DNA of 25,370 nucleotides from Weeksellaceae bacterium (lineage in GTDB: Bacteria > Bacteroidota > Bacteroidia > Flavobacteriales > Weeksellaceae). Every line of letters begins with the position of its first letter. Positions within the stretch are counted from its first letter, which is position 1. Location: assembly GCA_028698395.1 (NCBI GenBank), contig JAQVDG010000001.1, positions 1 to 25,370 on the forward strand, read 5' to 3'. A model generated the notes under the pieces. The model was not told the DNA's origin, searched no databases, and saw nothing but the letters and a program-made list of their open reading frames with translations. Both the position numbers and the translations under genes were made by a program. Shown in pieces: positions 6,720 through 15,531 of this stretch.

Positions 6720-8714
6720 TTAATTATTTCTGACATGAATAGAGCCTACTATTTTTTCGTCATCTATTTGTAAAATGTACCAATAAGTTCCGGAAGAAAC
6801 GGCTCTTCCCATATAAGTTCCGTCCCATAAAATATCAGAAGAACTGACTTTTCGGGAAACGAATAATTTTCCGTTTCGGTCAAAAATCTGAATATAAATC
6901 TGCTCGTATTGTTGATTTATTCCTCGTATTTGCCAAGTATCATTGATTCCGTCATTATTAGGCGAAATAAAATTAGGAATATGGTAATAGGTGAATTTGT
7001 AAATATTTCCATAACAACCCACAAAATCGCGAACATGAATTAAATAATCGTCCGGAATAATATTTTGGAATGTTGATGAACTTTGCCAAAATATACCGTC
7101 TAATGAATATTCGTAAATTCCGGATGGACTTACATTTACTGTAATGGAATTGTCAGAATTCATTTGAATACCGGTAATCACAGGTTCACCCCCAATTACA
7201 ACTTCAATCGGAATGCTGGCATCGCAGCCATCAGTTGTTAAAACGTGCACCCAATACATTCCGGGATGACTTACTATAACTTCATTGGAAAAAATATCTT
7301 GATTTTGGTCTTCTCCTTGTAAACCTTCCCATTCATACGAATTAAATTCATCTGGGATATTTAAAACGATTTCTGTTCCTGAACAAAAGGCGAATTCAGT
7401 CGGAAAATTAAGGTCAATTTCTGAAATTATTAATTTTAATTCGGCAATGCCATAACAAATGGAATTTCCATCGGAAACTTTTGCATAAATCGTTTGGGAA
7501 GAAGGTATTGAAAGAGTAGGAGATAAGGGATTTTGATTGTTGTGCAAATCTTCCAGCGTTTCAAAATAAGAAAAATCTAAACTTGCATCCGGATTAATTT
7601 CGGGTTGAATTTCAGTTAAATTAAAAGTTGCTAAACCTGAAGTAAGATCTTTACATTCTGATAAAATACGGTTTTGAGCGGCAGGCGGAACATCAATTAG
7701 GATATGAACCGGAATAATATAAGTTGTATTTTGAGTTGCCTCGTGAACTCGAATATATACAAAACTATCTTGATGAGCAATTGGATTGGTATAAGGGTCG
7801 TTTAAGGGTGAGTTTCCGGTCATCGCATTTTGCTGTGTAGCATGATAGCTGATCTGAATATTCAAAGCTTCATGCAAACCGGCAGCTCCCCACCAAGCAT
7901 TGGCAGAACTTCCTTGCGGACGATTTTTTACAGTGGTTAAATCCATGGTTTCCAGATTGATTTCATACAATTCATTTTCCGTATTTCCATAAAGTCGTCC
8001 GTATTCAGCAGCCAAACCAAAGGTTCCGGTTTTGATTTTCCCTAAATCCTGATGGCTGACATAGGCGTTATTCTCTCCTAAAGTAACTTTAAATAAATGG
8101 TCTTTCCCGTCGGGCATTGTCCAAGCGATGTATAAGAAATTTCCGATTTGGACAAAATCTCCACTTGGATTTCCCAAACCGAAGTCGTGCCACAAATGAA
8201 ACTGACTTAAATTATTTGGATGAGCCCTATAGACCTTGCTTGTCCAACCTCCTTCATAAAGAAAATTTAAATGGTCAAAAGAAAGAGCTAAGACACCTTG
8301 TCCATTGGAATGGATTTGTCCGATGGTTTGTAGCGTACAATTTTGAGTGTTTACTTTTTGAAGTACACCATATTTTCGAGTGATGTAAATTTCGTTTTGA
8401 TTGTTAATGGCAATGTCATAATAGCCTCCGGCACCATCCATATCTCCACAAACTTGAACAACTTGCGGATTATCGTAAAGATTAATGATTTTTTCAATTC
8501 CTCTGTGAGCTTTGGTCACAAAAATTTCAGGTGATTCATTGAATTGAATCAGAATGTCCAAAGCATAATTTTGTAATTGACTAAAAGGAATTTGAACAAA
8601 ACCATCTCCATCAAAATCACAAACTGAAATTTCTTTTGTGTCAGTAATAATCTGACCAAAAAGAGGCAGAAAACACAAAAAAAACAACAAAGTAAACTTT
8701 GACTTCAAAATCAT
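6720..8714 (-). CDS. Secreted protein with T9SS type B (gliding-motility C-terminal) sorting domain
   Basis: A 664-aa extracellular or surface protein. It has a signal peptide (about residues 1-20, MILKSKFTLLFFLCFLPLFG). Residues about 80-290 look like repeated beta-strands with short NxxIYI/FLY motifs, perhaps a beta-propeller or adhesin-like module. Ig-like or SprB-like beta domains follow, rich in aromatics and with paired cysteines (about 340-575). The final domain from about residue 582 (FISPNNDGINDTWQI to the end) is the CHU_C / T9SS type B sorting signal, which is removed or retained at the cell surface by the type IX system. No enzymatic motif is visible. It is the first gene before the DUF4197 lipoprotein. 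It could be an adhesin or a matrix protein; the role is open. Confidence 0.9.
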   Translation of the reverse strand: MILKSKFTLLFFLCFLPLFGQIITDTKEISVCDFDGDGFVQIPFSQLQNYALDILIQFNESPEIFVTKAHRGIEKIINLYDNPQVVQVCGDMDGAGGYYDIAINNQNEIYITRKYGVLQKVNTQNCTLQTIGQIHSNGQGVLALSFDHLNFLYEGGWTSKVYRAHPNNLSQFHLWHDFGLGNPSGDFVQIGNFLYIAWTMPDGKDHLFKVTLGENNAYVSHQDLGKIKTGTFGLAAEYGRLYGNTENELYEINLETMDLTTVKNRPQGSSANAWWGAAGLHEALNIQISYHATQQNAMTGNSPLNDPYTNPIAHQDSFVYIRVHEATQNTTYIIPVHILIDVPPAAQNRILSECKDLTSGLATFNLTEIQPEINPDASLDFSYFETLEDLHNNQNPLSPTLSIPSSQTIYAKVSDGNSICYGIAELKLIISEIDLNFPTEFAFCSGTEIVLNIPDEFNSYEWEGLQGEDQNQDIFSNEVIVSHPGMYWVHVLTTDGCDASIPIEVVIGGEPVITGIQMNSDNSITVNVSPSGIYEYSLDGIFWQSSSTFQNIIPDDYLIHVRDFVGCYGNIYKFTYYHIPNFISPNNDGINDTWQIRGINQQYEQIYIQIFDRNGKLFVSRKVSSSDILWDGTYMGRAVSSGTYWYILQIDDEKIVGSIHVRNN

Positions 8715-8776
8715 TTCGATTATTAAGAATGTGCAAAGTTCTGAAATTTCAGAGTATTTATAATTGTAATTTAAAG

Positions 8777-8809
8777 AAAAAAACCGGTTAATTTTTAGTT
8801 AACCGGTTT
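8777..8809 (-). terminator. Intrinsic terminator behind metK
   Basis: AAACCGGTTAA (8781-8791) and TTAACCGGTTT (8799-8809) form an 11-bp perfect stem with a 7-nt loop. On the minus strand the stem runs into seven T (8783-8777). It lies 12 bp beyond the metK stop codon, and insulates metK from the T9SS gene. Confidence 0.9.
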
Positions 8810-8820
8810 CTGTAGTTGTT

Positions 8821-10110
8821 TTATTTACTTGATAAACCAAATTCTTTTCTCAAATCTTCTACTCGGTCTAATTTTTCCCAAGTGAAAAACTCTAAATTTT
8901 TAATTATTTTTTCGTTGGTTCTTCCTTTATTAAAGATTTTATCTGCGGTATAAGGTGTTCGCCCCATGTGCCCATAGGAAGCCGTTTCCCGGTAAATAGG
9001 ATTTCGTAATTTTAGTGATTGCTCAATGGCGTAGGGGCGTAGATCAAATAATTTTGAAATTTTATCGGCAATTTCCCCATCGCTCATATTAACTTTGGAA
9101 GTTCCGTATGTATTGACGTATAAACCACAAGGTTTTGAAACTCCAATGGCATAAGAAACCTGTACTAAAACTTCATCGGCAATTCCGGCAGCTACCATAT
9201 TTTTTGCAATGTGCCGTGTGGCATAAGCTGCACTTCTATCCACTTTTGAAGGGTCTTTTCCACTAAAAGCACCACCGCCATGCGCTCCTTTTCCACCGTA
9301 AGTATCCACGATAATTTTTCTTCCGGTTAAACCGGTGTCGCCATGAGGACCTCCGATTACAAATTTTCCTGTAGGGTTGATGTGGTATTCAATTCCGGGG
9401 GTAAATAATTTCTGAATTTCCGGATTTTGTTTTTGAATAACTCTCGGCATCAGAATTTCTTGTATATCTTTTCGGATTTGAGCTAACATAGCCTCGTCTG
9501 TGTCAAATTCATCGTGTTGTGTGGAAATGACAATATTGGCAATCCGAATGGGAGTATGCTCATCGGAATATTCGATGGTTACTTGTGATTTTGCATCCGG
9601 ACGTAAATAGGTGATTTCTTTTCTTTCTCTTCGTATTTCGGCCAATTCTTTCAAAATGGAATGTGCCAAATCCAAAGCGATGGGCATATAATGTTCAGTT
9701 TCATTAGTGGCATAGCCAAACATCATTCCTTGGTCGCCGGCTCCTTGACTTTCTGCTTTTGTTTCAAAGTCATCGTTTTCTTTAGCTCGGTCAACTCCTT
9801 GGTTGATATCCGGTGATTGTTCATGAATAGCAGATAAAACACCGCAGGATTTTGCACTGAACATATATTTTCCTTTGGTATAACCGATTTGTTCGATTAC
9901 ATCCCGAGCAATTTCCTGCACATCTAAATAAACATCGGATCTGACTTCTCCGGCTAAAATTACCTGACCGGTCGTAACCAAAGTTTCACAAGCTACTTTA
10001 GATGAAGGGTCATAGGCTAAAAAATGGTCAATTAATGCATCTGAAATTTGATCGGCTATCTTGTCAGGATGCCCTTCAGATACGGATTCTGAAGTGAATA
10101 AGTAAGGCAT
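8821..10110 (-). CDS. metK: S-adenosylmethionine synthetase (methionine adenosyltransferase)
   Basis: Cytosolic enzyme that makes S-adenosylmethionine from methionine and ATP, releasing phosphate and diphosphate. All signatures are present: [13 protein letters not shown] (residues 13-25, with the ATP-binding His14 and metal-binding Asp16), [12 protein letters not shown] (123-134), [20 protein letters not shown] in the centre and [16 protein letters not shown], the phosphate-binding loop. At 429 aa it is longer than E. coli MetK (384), as in other Bacteroidota. It has its own promoter and a SAM-II-like leader, so product feedback at the RNA level is likely. The upstream gene on the same strand is a Cys/Met-metabolism PLP enzyme. 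Confidence 0.98.
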   Translation of the reverse strand: MPYLFTSESVSEGHPDKIADQISDALIDHFLAYDPSSKVACETLVTTGQVILAGEVRSDVYLDVQEIARDVIEQIGYTKGKYMFSAKSCGVLSAIHEQSPDINQGVDRAKENDDFETKAESQGAGDQGMMFGYATNETEHYMPIALDLAHSILKELAEIRRERKEITYLRPDAKSQVTIEYSDEHTPIRIANIVISTQHDEFDTDEAMLAQIRKDIQEILMPRVIQKQNPEIQKLFTPGIEYHINPTGKFVIGGPHGDTGLTGRKIIVDTYGGKGAHGGGAFSGKDPSKVDRSAAYATRHIAKNMVAAGIADEVLVQVSYAIGVSKPCGLYVNTYGTSKVNMSDGEIADKISKLFDLRPYAIEQSLKLRNPIYRETASYGHMGRTPYTADKIFNKGRTNEKIIKNLEFFTWEKLDRVEDLRKEFGLSSK

Positions 10111-10150
10111 ATTTTAATTTTCTGAAAAGAGGCAAAATTGTATGAAGCTT

Positions 10151-10200
10151 CCTGCTTTAGCAATTTTTTGAGAGGTTGCAATCAGACAAATCCTTCCTCT
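10151..10200 (-). ncRNA. SAM-II-like riboswitch upstream of metK
   Basis: Minus-strand sequence matches the SAM-II (metA motif) aptamer layout. P1 is AGAGG (10200-10196) with CCTCT (10175-10171). The loop contains ATTT and ends in ATTGCAA (10182-10176) right before the 3' strand of P1. An A-rich linker then leads to the conserved GCTAAA (10161-10156) and a GG end. TCTG in the loop (10186-10183) can pair with CAGG (10154-10151) to make the pseudoknot. The 3' end is 40 nt before the metK start. SAM-II binds S-adenosylmethionine, the MetK product, and would switch the gene off. I judged this by comparison from memory, without a covariance model. Confidence 0.72.
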
Positions 10201-10217
10201 AAGGGTTTTTACTGTTG

Positions 10218-10225
10218 CAAACTTA
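10218..10225 (-). promoter_or_regulatory. Promoter -7 box for metK leader
   Basis: TAAGTTTG on the minus strand matches TAnnTTTG. Transcription would start about 10210, roughly ten bases before the aptamer, so metK need not depend on read-through from the PLP-enzyme gene. No convincing -33 element is seen. Confidence 0.5.
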
Positions 10226-10261
10226 AGCAGTTTCTTACTTATGTTCCTAAAAAAATCCGGA

Positions 10262-11467
10262 TTATTTTAAAATATTGAGTTTAATCATGCATTCTTTCAT
10301 TTTTTGATAGGTTCGTTCGATATCGTCATCTAAACCAATAGAAAAACGAATTAAACCTTCACTCAATCCCATTTCTTTTTGTTCATCGGCTGGAATTTCA
10401 CTGGAAGTTGAAGTTCCCGGAGCACTGAATAAAGTTTTATAAAATCCCAGACTAACAGCTAAATAACCTAAATTTTCGTTTTGCATCATTTCCATTAAAG
10501 CATTGGCTTTTTCTAAAGAACCCGCATCAAGGGTCAGCATTCCGCTGAAACCAAAATCAGGGTGGTGCATTTTTGAAAGTAATTCATGTCCTTTATGGCT
10601 TTTTAAACCCGGATAAACGACTCTCATTCCGTCTTTTTCAAAAGCTTCTGCCAAATAAAGTGCATTTCTCCCGTGTTGTTTCATTCGGACAGGCAAAGTG
10701 CGTAAATTTTTCAAAATACTTGCTGAACGGAAACTGTCCATCGTCGGACCTAAAAGCATACAAGCACCATCGTTTACATCGCGTAATTGGTTGATGAATT
10801 CTTGTGTTCCGCAGATTACACCTCCTACTGTATCGCTACTTCCATTGATGAATTTCGTTAAACTGTGAATGGTAACATCTGCTCCTAAATCGGTTGGCGT
10901 AATCACTAAAGGACTGAATGTATTGTCAACAACTAATTTTAAATGGTATTTTTTAGCTAATTGAGCCAAAGATTCAATGTCGGTTACTTCCAAAAGTGGA
11001 TTACTAAGACTCTCACAATAAATGACTTTAGTGTTTTTTGTGATTAAACTTTCAACTTTTTCTAAATGGGTGATGTCCACAAAGTTTGTTTTAATACCTA
11101 ATTTTGGCAGAAAATTTTTCATAAAAGCATAAGTTCCTCCATAAATCGTTCGGCTTGAAACAATTTCATCTCCGTTTTGACAAAGTTGCAACAAAACCGA
11201 AGTGATGGCTCCCATTCCGGATGCAGTAACATTTGCGGCTTCTGTGTTTTCCATAGCTGCTAAAGCTTCGCCTAAATATAAATTACTGGGTGAGGAGTGA
11301 CGGGAATACAGATAACAACCTTCTGAAGTGCCTTCAAAAGTATCGGACATGGATTTTGCAGAAAGAAAAGTATAAGTAGAAGAATCGGAAATAGAAGGAT
11401 TAACACCTCCAAATTCTCCAAAGAATTGTAAATCTTGAATACGATTTGCCGGTTTGTGCTTTTTCAT
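10262..11467 (-). CDS. Cys/Met-metabolism PLP enzyme (methionine gamma-lyase / cystathionine gamma-lyase or synthase type)
   Basis: A 401-aa cytosolic enzyme of the trans-sulfuration PLP family (fold type I). The cofactor lysine is K205 in HSLTKFINGSSD. YSRHSSPSN (54-62) supplies the phosphate-binding Tyr and Arg from the neighbouring subunit, and SGMGAITS (83-90) and VVDNTFSPL (179-187, Asp181 on the PLP nitrogen) are also present. The position of the active-site Cys of Pseudomonas methionine gamma-lyase holds Gly (YGGTYAF), so lyase versus synthase activity on methionine, homocysteine or cystathionine cannot be decided. It is divergent from an AsnC-type regulator, a layout common for amino-acid catabolic genes, which favours a degradative lyase. 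It is upstream of metK but separated from it by a promoter and riboswitch. Confidence 0.9.
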   Translation of the reverse strand: MKKHKPANRIQDLQFFGEFGGVNPSISDSSTYTFLSAKSMSDTFEGTSEGCYLYSRHSSPSNLYLGEALAAMENTEAANVTASGMGAITSVLLQLCQNGDEIVSSRTIYGGTYAFMKNFLPKLGIKTNFVDITHLEKVESLITKNTKVIYCESLSNPLLEVTDIESLAQLAKKYHLKLVVDNTFSPLVITPTDLGADVTIHSLTKFINGSSDTVGGVICGTQEFINQLRDVNDGACMLLGPTMDSFRSASILKNLRTLPVRMKQHGRNALYLAEAFEKDGMRVVYPGLKSHKGHELLSKMHHPDFGFSGMLTLDAGSLEKANALMEMMQNENLGYLAVSLGFYKTLFSAPGTSTSSEIPADEQKEMGLSEGLIRFSIGLDDDIERTYQKMKECMIKLNILK

Positions 11468-11488
11468 TTTTTATAATTTATTTTAGTT

Positions 11489-11519
11489 CAAAGTAATTAA
11501 ATACTTGTTTCTTTGTCAA
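11489..11519 (-). promoter_or_regulatory. Putative promoter of the PLP-enzyme gene
   Basis: On the minus strand TTG (11519-11517), 20 nt, then TTACTTTG (11496-11489), one mismatch from TAnnTTTG. It ends 21 bp before the start codon. Confidence 0.4.
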
Positions 11520-11534
11520 GCATTAATTAAAATA

Positions 11535-11601
11535 TTAGATTTTTTTTCTAAAAAAACCTTAAAAATTAGAATATTATTCCTAAAATTAAATTAGATTTAG
11601 A
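11535..11601. promoter_or_regulatory. Cluster of TTAGA motifs in the divergent intergenic region (candidate AsnC-type operators)
   Basis: Three copies of TTAGA lie between the two divergent genes. At 11535-11551 TTAGA and TCTAA form a 5-bp inverted repeat around seven T. At 11566-11583 TTAGA is followed by CCTAA at the far side of an 18-bp, imperfectly symmetrical site. At 11591-11601 two overlapping copies occur (TTAGATTTAGA). Lrp/AsnC proteins bind several phased AT-rich dyads as octamers, so this could be the autoregulatory and target region. AT-richness makes chance matches possible. Confidence 0.35.
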
Positions 11602-11623
11602 CCTTTGATTAAAAATTTTCATT

Positions 11624-12082
11624 ATGATTTTAGATAAAGTCGATTTGCAATTATTGAATTTACTTCAGGAAGATGCAAAAATCACTCACAAAAAATTATC
11701 AGTAAGTTTAAACTTGTCAACTACAGCAGTTTATGAACGAATTAAAAAATTGGAAAAATCCGGTATTATAAAAAAATATACAGCTTTGTTGGATAGAAAA
11801 GTTTTAGGTAAAGAATTGATGGTTATGGCACATCTTCGTTTGGATCGTCATTCTCGCGACAATATTACAGATTTTGAACAGCAAATTTCATTATTGAAAG
11901 AAGTTCATGAATGTTATCACGTTAGTGGTGAATATGATTATATTTTAAAAATGACTTTTTCGGATATGGATGCTTATCGGGATTTTATGGTTAGGAAATT
12001 AACCAGTATTCCCGGAGTCGGAAATTCACACAGTATGTTTGTTATCAATGAAGTAAAAAATGAAGTGGGTTATAAATTATGA
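11624..12082 (+). CDS. Lrp/AsnC family transcriptional regulator
   Basis: A 152-aa DNA-binding protein. The N-terminal winged helix-turn-helix (about residues 4-60) has the family pattern DLQLLNLLQEDAKITHKKLS and LSTTAVYERIKKLEKSGIIKKY. The C-terminal RAM effector domain (about 66-145) carries VSGEYDYILKM, the loop that usually contacts an amino-acid ligand, and a final IPGVGNSHSMFVINEVK. Length is typical. It is divergent from the PLP enzyme 157 bp away and so is its probable regulator, perhaps sensing methionine or another amino acid, as in MdeR-MdeA of Pseudomonas. The 3' end overlaps the convergent ppx gene by 6 bp. Confidence 0.93.
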   Translation: MILDKVDLQLLNLLQEDAKITHKKLSVSLNLSTTAVYERIKKLEKSGIIKKYTALLDRKVLGKELMVMAHLRLDRHSRDNITDFEQQISLLKEVHECYHVSGEYDYILKMTFSDMDAYRDFMVRKLTSIPGVGNSHSMFVINEVKNEVGYKL

Positions 12083-12985
12083 AAATTCATTGATTTTGGC
12101 TTGCTTGGAATGGGAATAAATACTTCGAATCATTCCGTCTGTAATTCCGATTTTAGGAACATGAATTTTTTGTGCATTTGACCATTTCATGATTTTAATG
12201 TAAATTTCCAAAGCAAATTCTACCACATCGGCACGGTCAGGCTTCATATTTAATTCTCGCAGACGTTCTTCAAAATTCATTGATTTTACAATTTTGTAGC
12301 GATTTCTCAAGTAAGTACCCGGCATAGGACGACCTAATTTAATTCCGGAATATTTATAAATATGGTTGATGTTTCCACCTGAACCGATTAAATCGACATT
12401 GTGTTGACTTATGTTTTCTTCCACCCATTTTTTCATTTCCGGAAAAACCGTTTGTTCTACTTTTTCGTTCAATAAACGGACTGTTCCAACTTCAAATGAT
12501 TTTGAAAGAATGACATCTCCATTTTTTATCAAAGTTAATTCAGTACTTCCTCCACCTACATCTACATAAAGATAGTTGTTTTCGTTCAAAATAAATTTTT
12601 GCAATTCTGATGTAAAAATCAATTCAGCTTCTGTTTTTCCATCAATGATTTCTACTTCAATCTTTGATTTCTCCTGAATTTTTTTGATGATTTTTTTTCC
12701 GTTTTCAGCTTCCCGCATTGCAGAAGTTGCGTATGCCAAATAAGAATTTACACCGTAAACATTCATTGTTAATTTAAAAGCTGTCATGGCTTCAATCATG
12801 CGCTTTGTGTTTTTTTCTGAAATCATTTGATTCGTAAAAACGTCTTTTCCTAATCGAATTGGCATTCTCAAAATACAAGTTTTATTGAAAACAGCTTGTT
12901 CTTCGGGAAATTCATACACATAGTTGATGAGTAGTCGCATAGCGTTAGAACCAATGTCGATAGCAGCTAATTTATGAATGTTCAT
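12077..12985 (-). CDS. Ppx/GppA family phosphatase (exopolyphosphatase, short form)
   Basis: A 302-aa member of the ASKHA-fold Ppx/GppA family that removes terminal phosphate from polyphosphate or from pppGpp. Motifs are AAIDIGSNAMRLLI (7-20, phosphate-1 loop), ATSAMREAENG (86-96), LYVDVGGGSTELTLI (139-153, phosphate-2 loop) and VGTVRLL, with GSGGNINHI (about 202-210). The protein stops after the two ASKHA subdomains. The C-terminal HD-like domain of E. coli Ppx (513 aa) is absent, as in many short bacterial homologues. The start overlaps the end of ppk1 by 14 bp, so translation is coupled. The neighbouring kinase argues for polyphosphate as substrate, but GppA activity is not excluded. Confidence 0.9.
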   Translation of the reverse strand: MNIHKLAAIDIGSNAMRLLINYVYEFPEEQAVFNKTCILRMPIRLGKDVFTNQMISEKNTKRMIEAMTAFKLTMNVYGVNSYLAYATSAMREAENGKKIIKKIQEKSKIEVEIIDGKTEAELIFTSELQKFILNENNYLYVDVGGGSTELTLIKNGDVILSKSFEVGTVRLLNEKVEQTVFPEMKKWVEENISQHNVDLIGSGGNINHIYKYSGIKLGRPMPGTYLRNRYKIVKSMNFEERLRELNMKPDRADVVEFALEIYIKIMKWSNAQKIHVPKIGITDGMIRSIYSHSKQAKINEFS

Positions 12986-15047
12986 TTTTCTTTTTTTCTT
13001 GGTTCAATTGATGTAAATAATCATAAGTGGCAAATTGTGAGCGTAAAGGAGGTAAATCATTTTTGCGATAAGTCAGACTGAGATGTGCATCATGAAGTCG
13101 CCCTTTGATATTATCATTAAAACTCAAATCAAAAGTATCCATAATCATTTGTTTAATTTCCGAATCATAAATCGGGCAAGCTACTTCAATACGAGCATCT
13201 AAGTTTCTTTCCATTAAATCTGCCGAAGAAATGAAAACCAAATCTTTTCCGGCATTTTTAAACCAATATATTCGTGAATGCTCCAGAAATTTATCAATAA
13301 CACTGACCGATTCAATGTTTTCAGAAATTTTTGGAATTCCGGGAATTAAACAATGGATTCCTCTTACGACCAATCGGATTTTAACACCTTCAGCTGAGGC
13401 TTTGTAAAGTAAATTAATGGTTTCTTTATCGCTCAAACTGTTTAATTTTAGATTGATTCCGGCAGGAAGTCCTTTTTTATGATTTTTAATTTCTTTTTTA
13501 ATGAATTTAGTTAGTCTTTTTCGGTTTTGCATAGGCGAAACCAAAAGATGTTTATAAGATTGAGTTAAATAATTAGCATTAAAGAATTTAAAAATCTGGT
13601 TGATTTCTTCTGTAATTTCAGGTTGAGAAGTGAGTAAAGTGTAATCAGTATAAAGCTTAGCCGTTCCGGCATGGAAATTTCCGGTGCTGATGAAAGCGTA
13701 AGAAGTTGCCATATTGCCTTCTGTTTCACGCTCAATGTATCCGATTTTAGAATGAACTTTTAATCCTGAAACTCCAAAAATCACTTCAACTCCGGCATCT
13801 CTCAGTTGTTTGGACCATTTTACGTTATTGGCTTCATCAAAACGCGCTCTTAATTCCAAAACGGCAGTTACTTCTTTTCCGTTTCGGGCTGCATTTATTA
13901 AGGCACTCATGACTTGCGATTGTGATGAAACCCGATAAATGGAAATTTTAATTTTCGTTACTTTCGGATCAATGGCGGCTTCTCTTAAATAACGTAGAAA
14001 AATGGAATAATCATGATAAGGTGCATACAAAATTTGGTCTTTTTCGGAAATAGCTTCGAAATAAGTTGAATGTTTTGAAAAATCATGCGGAACAATGGGA
14101 TGAAGTGGAGCATAAACCAAATCTTTCCTTTCCAAATCTGGAAATTTCATTAAATCGCGTTTGTTGTGATATTTTCCACCCGGATTAATGCTGTCATAAT
14201 CATCAATCCGCAATTTTTTCAGTAGAAATTTCAAAGTATCATCCGCCACTTCTTTGTCATAAACGATTCGAACCGGTTGTCCTTTTTTTCGATTATCTAA
14301 GCTTTTCACTACTTTTTCTAAAATGCTGTCTTCTAATCCATTATCAAATTCTAATTCGGCATCTCGTGTGATTTTAATAGAGTGCGCTTCAATGAAATCA
14401 AATTTAAAAACCTTGAAAATTTCAGCTAAATGATAACGAACAATATCTTCCAAATATATGACATATTGTTTTTCGTCAATTTTAGGCAATAAAATAAAAC
14501 GAGGAAAAAGCTGAGTCGGAAGGTCTATCAAAGCATAGTTAGATTGTTTTCCACTGGTAAATTTTACGGCTAAATAAAAAGCACCATCACGAAGAGAAGG
14601 CGTACTTCTTTTTTTATCTAAAATATAAACGCCAACGGAATGACTTAATTCGGCATGATAGAAATTGGAAATGAATTCAATATGCTCTTTCGGAATGTTT
14701 TGATCATCAACAAAATAAATATCTTGTTTTTCTAATTCCAATAAAATTTCATCATAAAGCGCATCATAGTCTTTTCTTTGAACGGCAACAATTTGGTTAA
14801 TTTCATTGATTAAATCTTCATCGGATTGATTTTCAACAATGTTTTTATACACTCGACTTTTCAATTGAATGGACCGGAGTAAAGTTGAAAACCGAACGGA
14901 ATAAAATTCATCTAAATTATTAGAGTAAATTCCTAAAAAGCGAAGCCGTTGAATGAGCGGAACACTTTTGTCTTTTACTTCCTGCAAAACCCGTTCATTA
15001 AAATGAAGCCAACTGACTTCCCGGTTGATATAAATAGGTGGATTCAC
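12972..15047 (-). CDS. ppk1: Polyphosphate kinase 1
   Basis: Makes long-chain inorganic polyphosphate from ATP through a phosphohistidine intermediate. 691 aa, the full family length (E. coli 688). N-terminal domain INREVSWLHFNERVL (7-21) with the ATP-contacting NNLDEF (43-48). The head domain spans about 110-300. Two phospholipase-D-like C-terminal domains carry the two essential histidines: H432 in LKVHSKIGYI (equivalent to E. coli His435, the phosphorylated one) and H590 in LEHSRIY (His592), plus STGNFHAGTAKLYTD and SSADLMERNLDARIE. It overlaps the upstream sixA-like gene by 4 bp and the downstream phosphatase gene by 14 bp, forming a polyphosphate synthesis and breakdown cassette. Confidence 0.98.
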   Translation of the reverse strand: MNPPIYINREVSWLHFNERVLQEVKDKSVPLIQRLRFLGIYSNNLDEFYSVRFSTLLRSIQLKSRVYKNIVENQSDEDLINEINQIVAVQRKDYDALYDEILLELEKQDIYFVDDQNIPKEHIEFISNFYHAELSHSVGVYILDKKRSTPSLRDGAFYLAVKFTSGKQSNYALIDLPTQLFPRFILLPKIDEKQYVIYLEDIVRYHLAEIFKVFKFDFIEAHSIKITRDAELEFDNGLEDSILEKVVKSLDNRKKGQPVRIVYDKEVADDTLKFLLKKLRIDDYDSINPGGKYHNKRDLMKFPDLERKDLVYAPLHPIVPHDFSKHSTYFEAISEKDQILYAPYHDYSIFLRYLREAAIDPKVTKIKISIYRVSSQSQVMSALINAARNGKEVTAVLELRARFDEANNVKWSKQLRDAGVEVIFGVSGLKVHSKIGYIERETEGNMATSYAFISTGNFHAGTAKLYTDYTLLTSQPEITEEINQIFKFFNANYLTQSYKHLLVSPMQNRKRLTKFIKKEIKNHKKGLPAGINLKLNSLSDKETINLLYKASAEGVKIRLVVRGIHCLIPGIPKISENIESVSVIDKFLEHSRIYWFKNAGKDLVFISSADLMERNLDARIEVACPIYDSEIKQMIMDTFDLSFNDNIKGRLHDAHLSLTYRKNDLPPLRSQFATYDYLHQLNQEKKKNEHS

Positions 15048-15526
15048 AAATTTTTTGGTTTAATTAAATGGATTAATTCTCCTTTTTCAATTTCTTTCCA
15101 ATCTGAAATAGGAAATGAGAAAACAGCTATGCCCGAAGTGGGCAAATTATCAATGTATTGGTTACTCATTCGGTTTACAAATTCGGTATAAGCTTCATTA
15201 TGTCCGAAAAATAAAGCGGAACCAATAGAATTATCAATGGTTTTAATGAATTTTAATAAATCAAAAAATGAAAAAGTATATAGTTTTTCATCAAAAGTAA
15301 TTTCCGGTCTTGTTGAAAAATATTCACCGGCAATTTCTGCCGTTTTTCTGGCTCTTTGTGCCGGACTGGAAAACCATGCATCTACTTCAAAATTCAGTTT
15401 TTTTTGTAATTCTTTTGCCGATTTATGCGTTCGTTCTATTCCGATAAAATTCAAATCTCGTTCAAAATCGCTTACTCCTGTTTCCCATAAGCTTTTTCCG
15501 TGTCTGAATAATATTAAGTTTTTCAT
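15044..15526 (-). CDS. sixA: SixA-type histidine phosphatase
   Basis: A 160-aa cytosolic member of the histidine phosphatase (phosphoglycerate-mutase-like) superfamily, SixA branch. The catalytic motif is LFRHGKS (R8, H9, G10). SSPAQRARKTA (53-63) gives the second arginines, E80 is in the acid-base position, and FFGHNEAYTEF holds the second His (H109). SixA of E. coli removes phosphate from phosphohistidine on signalling or PTS proteins. Four-bp overlap with ppk1 and a 5-bp gap from the DegT gene place it in the middle of a tight operon. Because Ppk1 itself works through a phosphohistidine, a functional link is attractive, but this is inference. Substrate not shown by sequence. Confidence 0.88.
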   Translation of the reverse strand: MKNLILFRHGKSLWETGVSDFERDLNFIGIERTHKSAKELQKKLNFEVDAWFSSPAQRARKTAEIAGEYFSTRPEITFDEKLYTFSFFDLLKFIKTIDNSIGSALFFGHNEAYTEFVNRMSNQYIDNLPTSGIAVFSFPISDWKEIEKGELIHLIKPKNL

Positions 15527-15531
15527 AAATT

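Noticed and set aside
8740..8753. 14-bp palindrome TCTGAAATTTCAGA upstream of the T9SS gene
   Set aside because: A palindrome of this length is expected about once by chance in 25 kb of AT-rich DNA; no second copy supports an operator.
10250..10275. AATCCGGATT palindrome at the end of the PLP-enzyme gene as a terminator
   Set aside because: No room for a loop and mostly A/T pairs; it overlaps the end of the gene, so a stable hairpin is doubtful.
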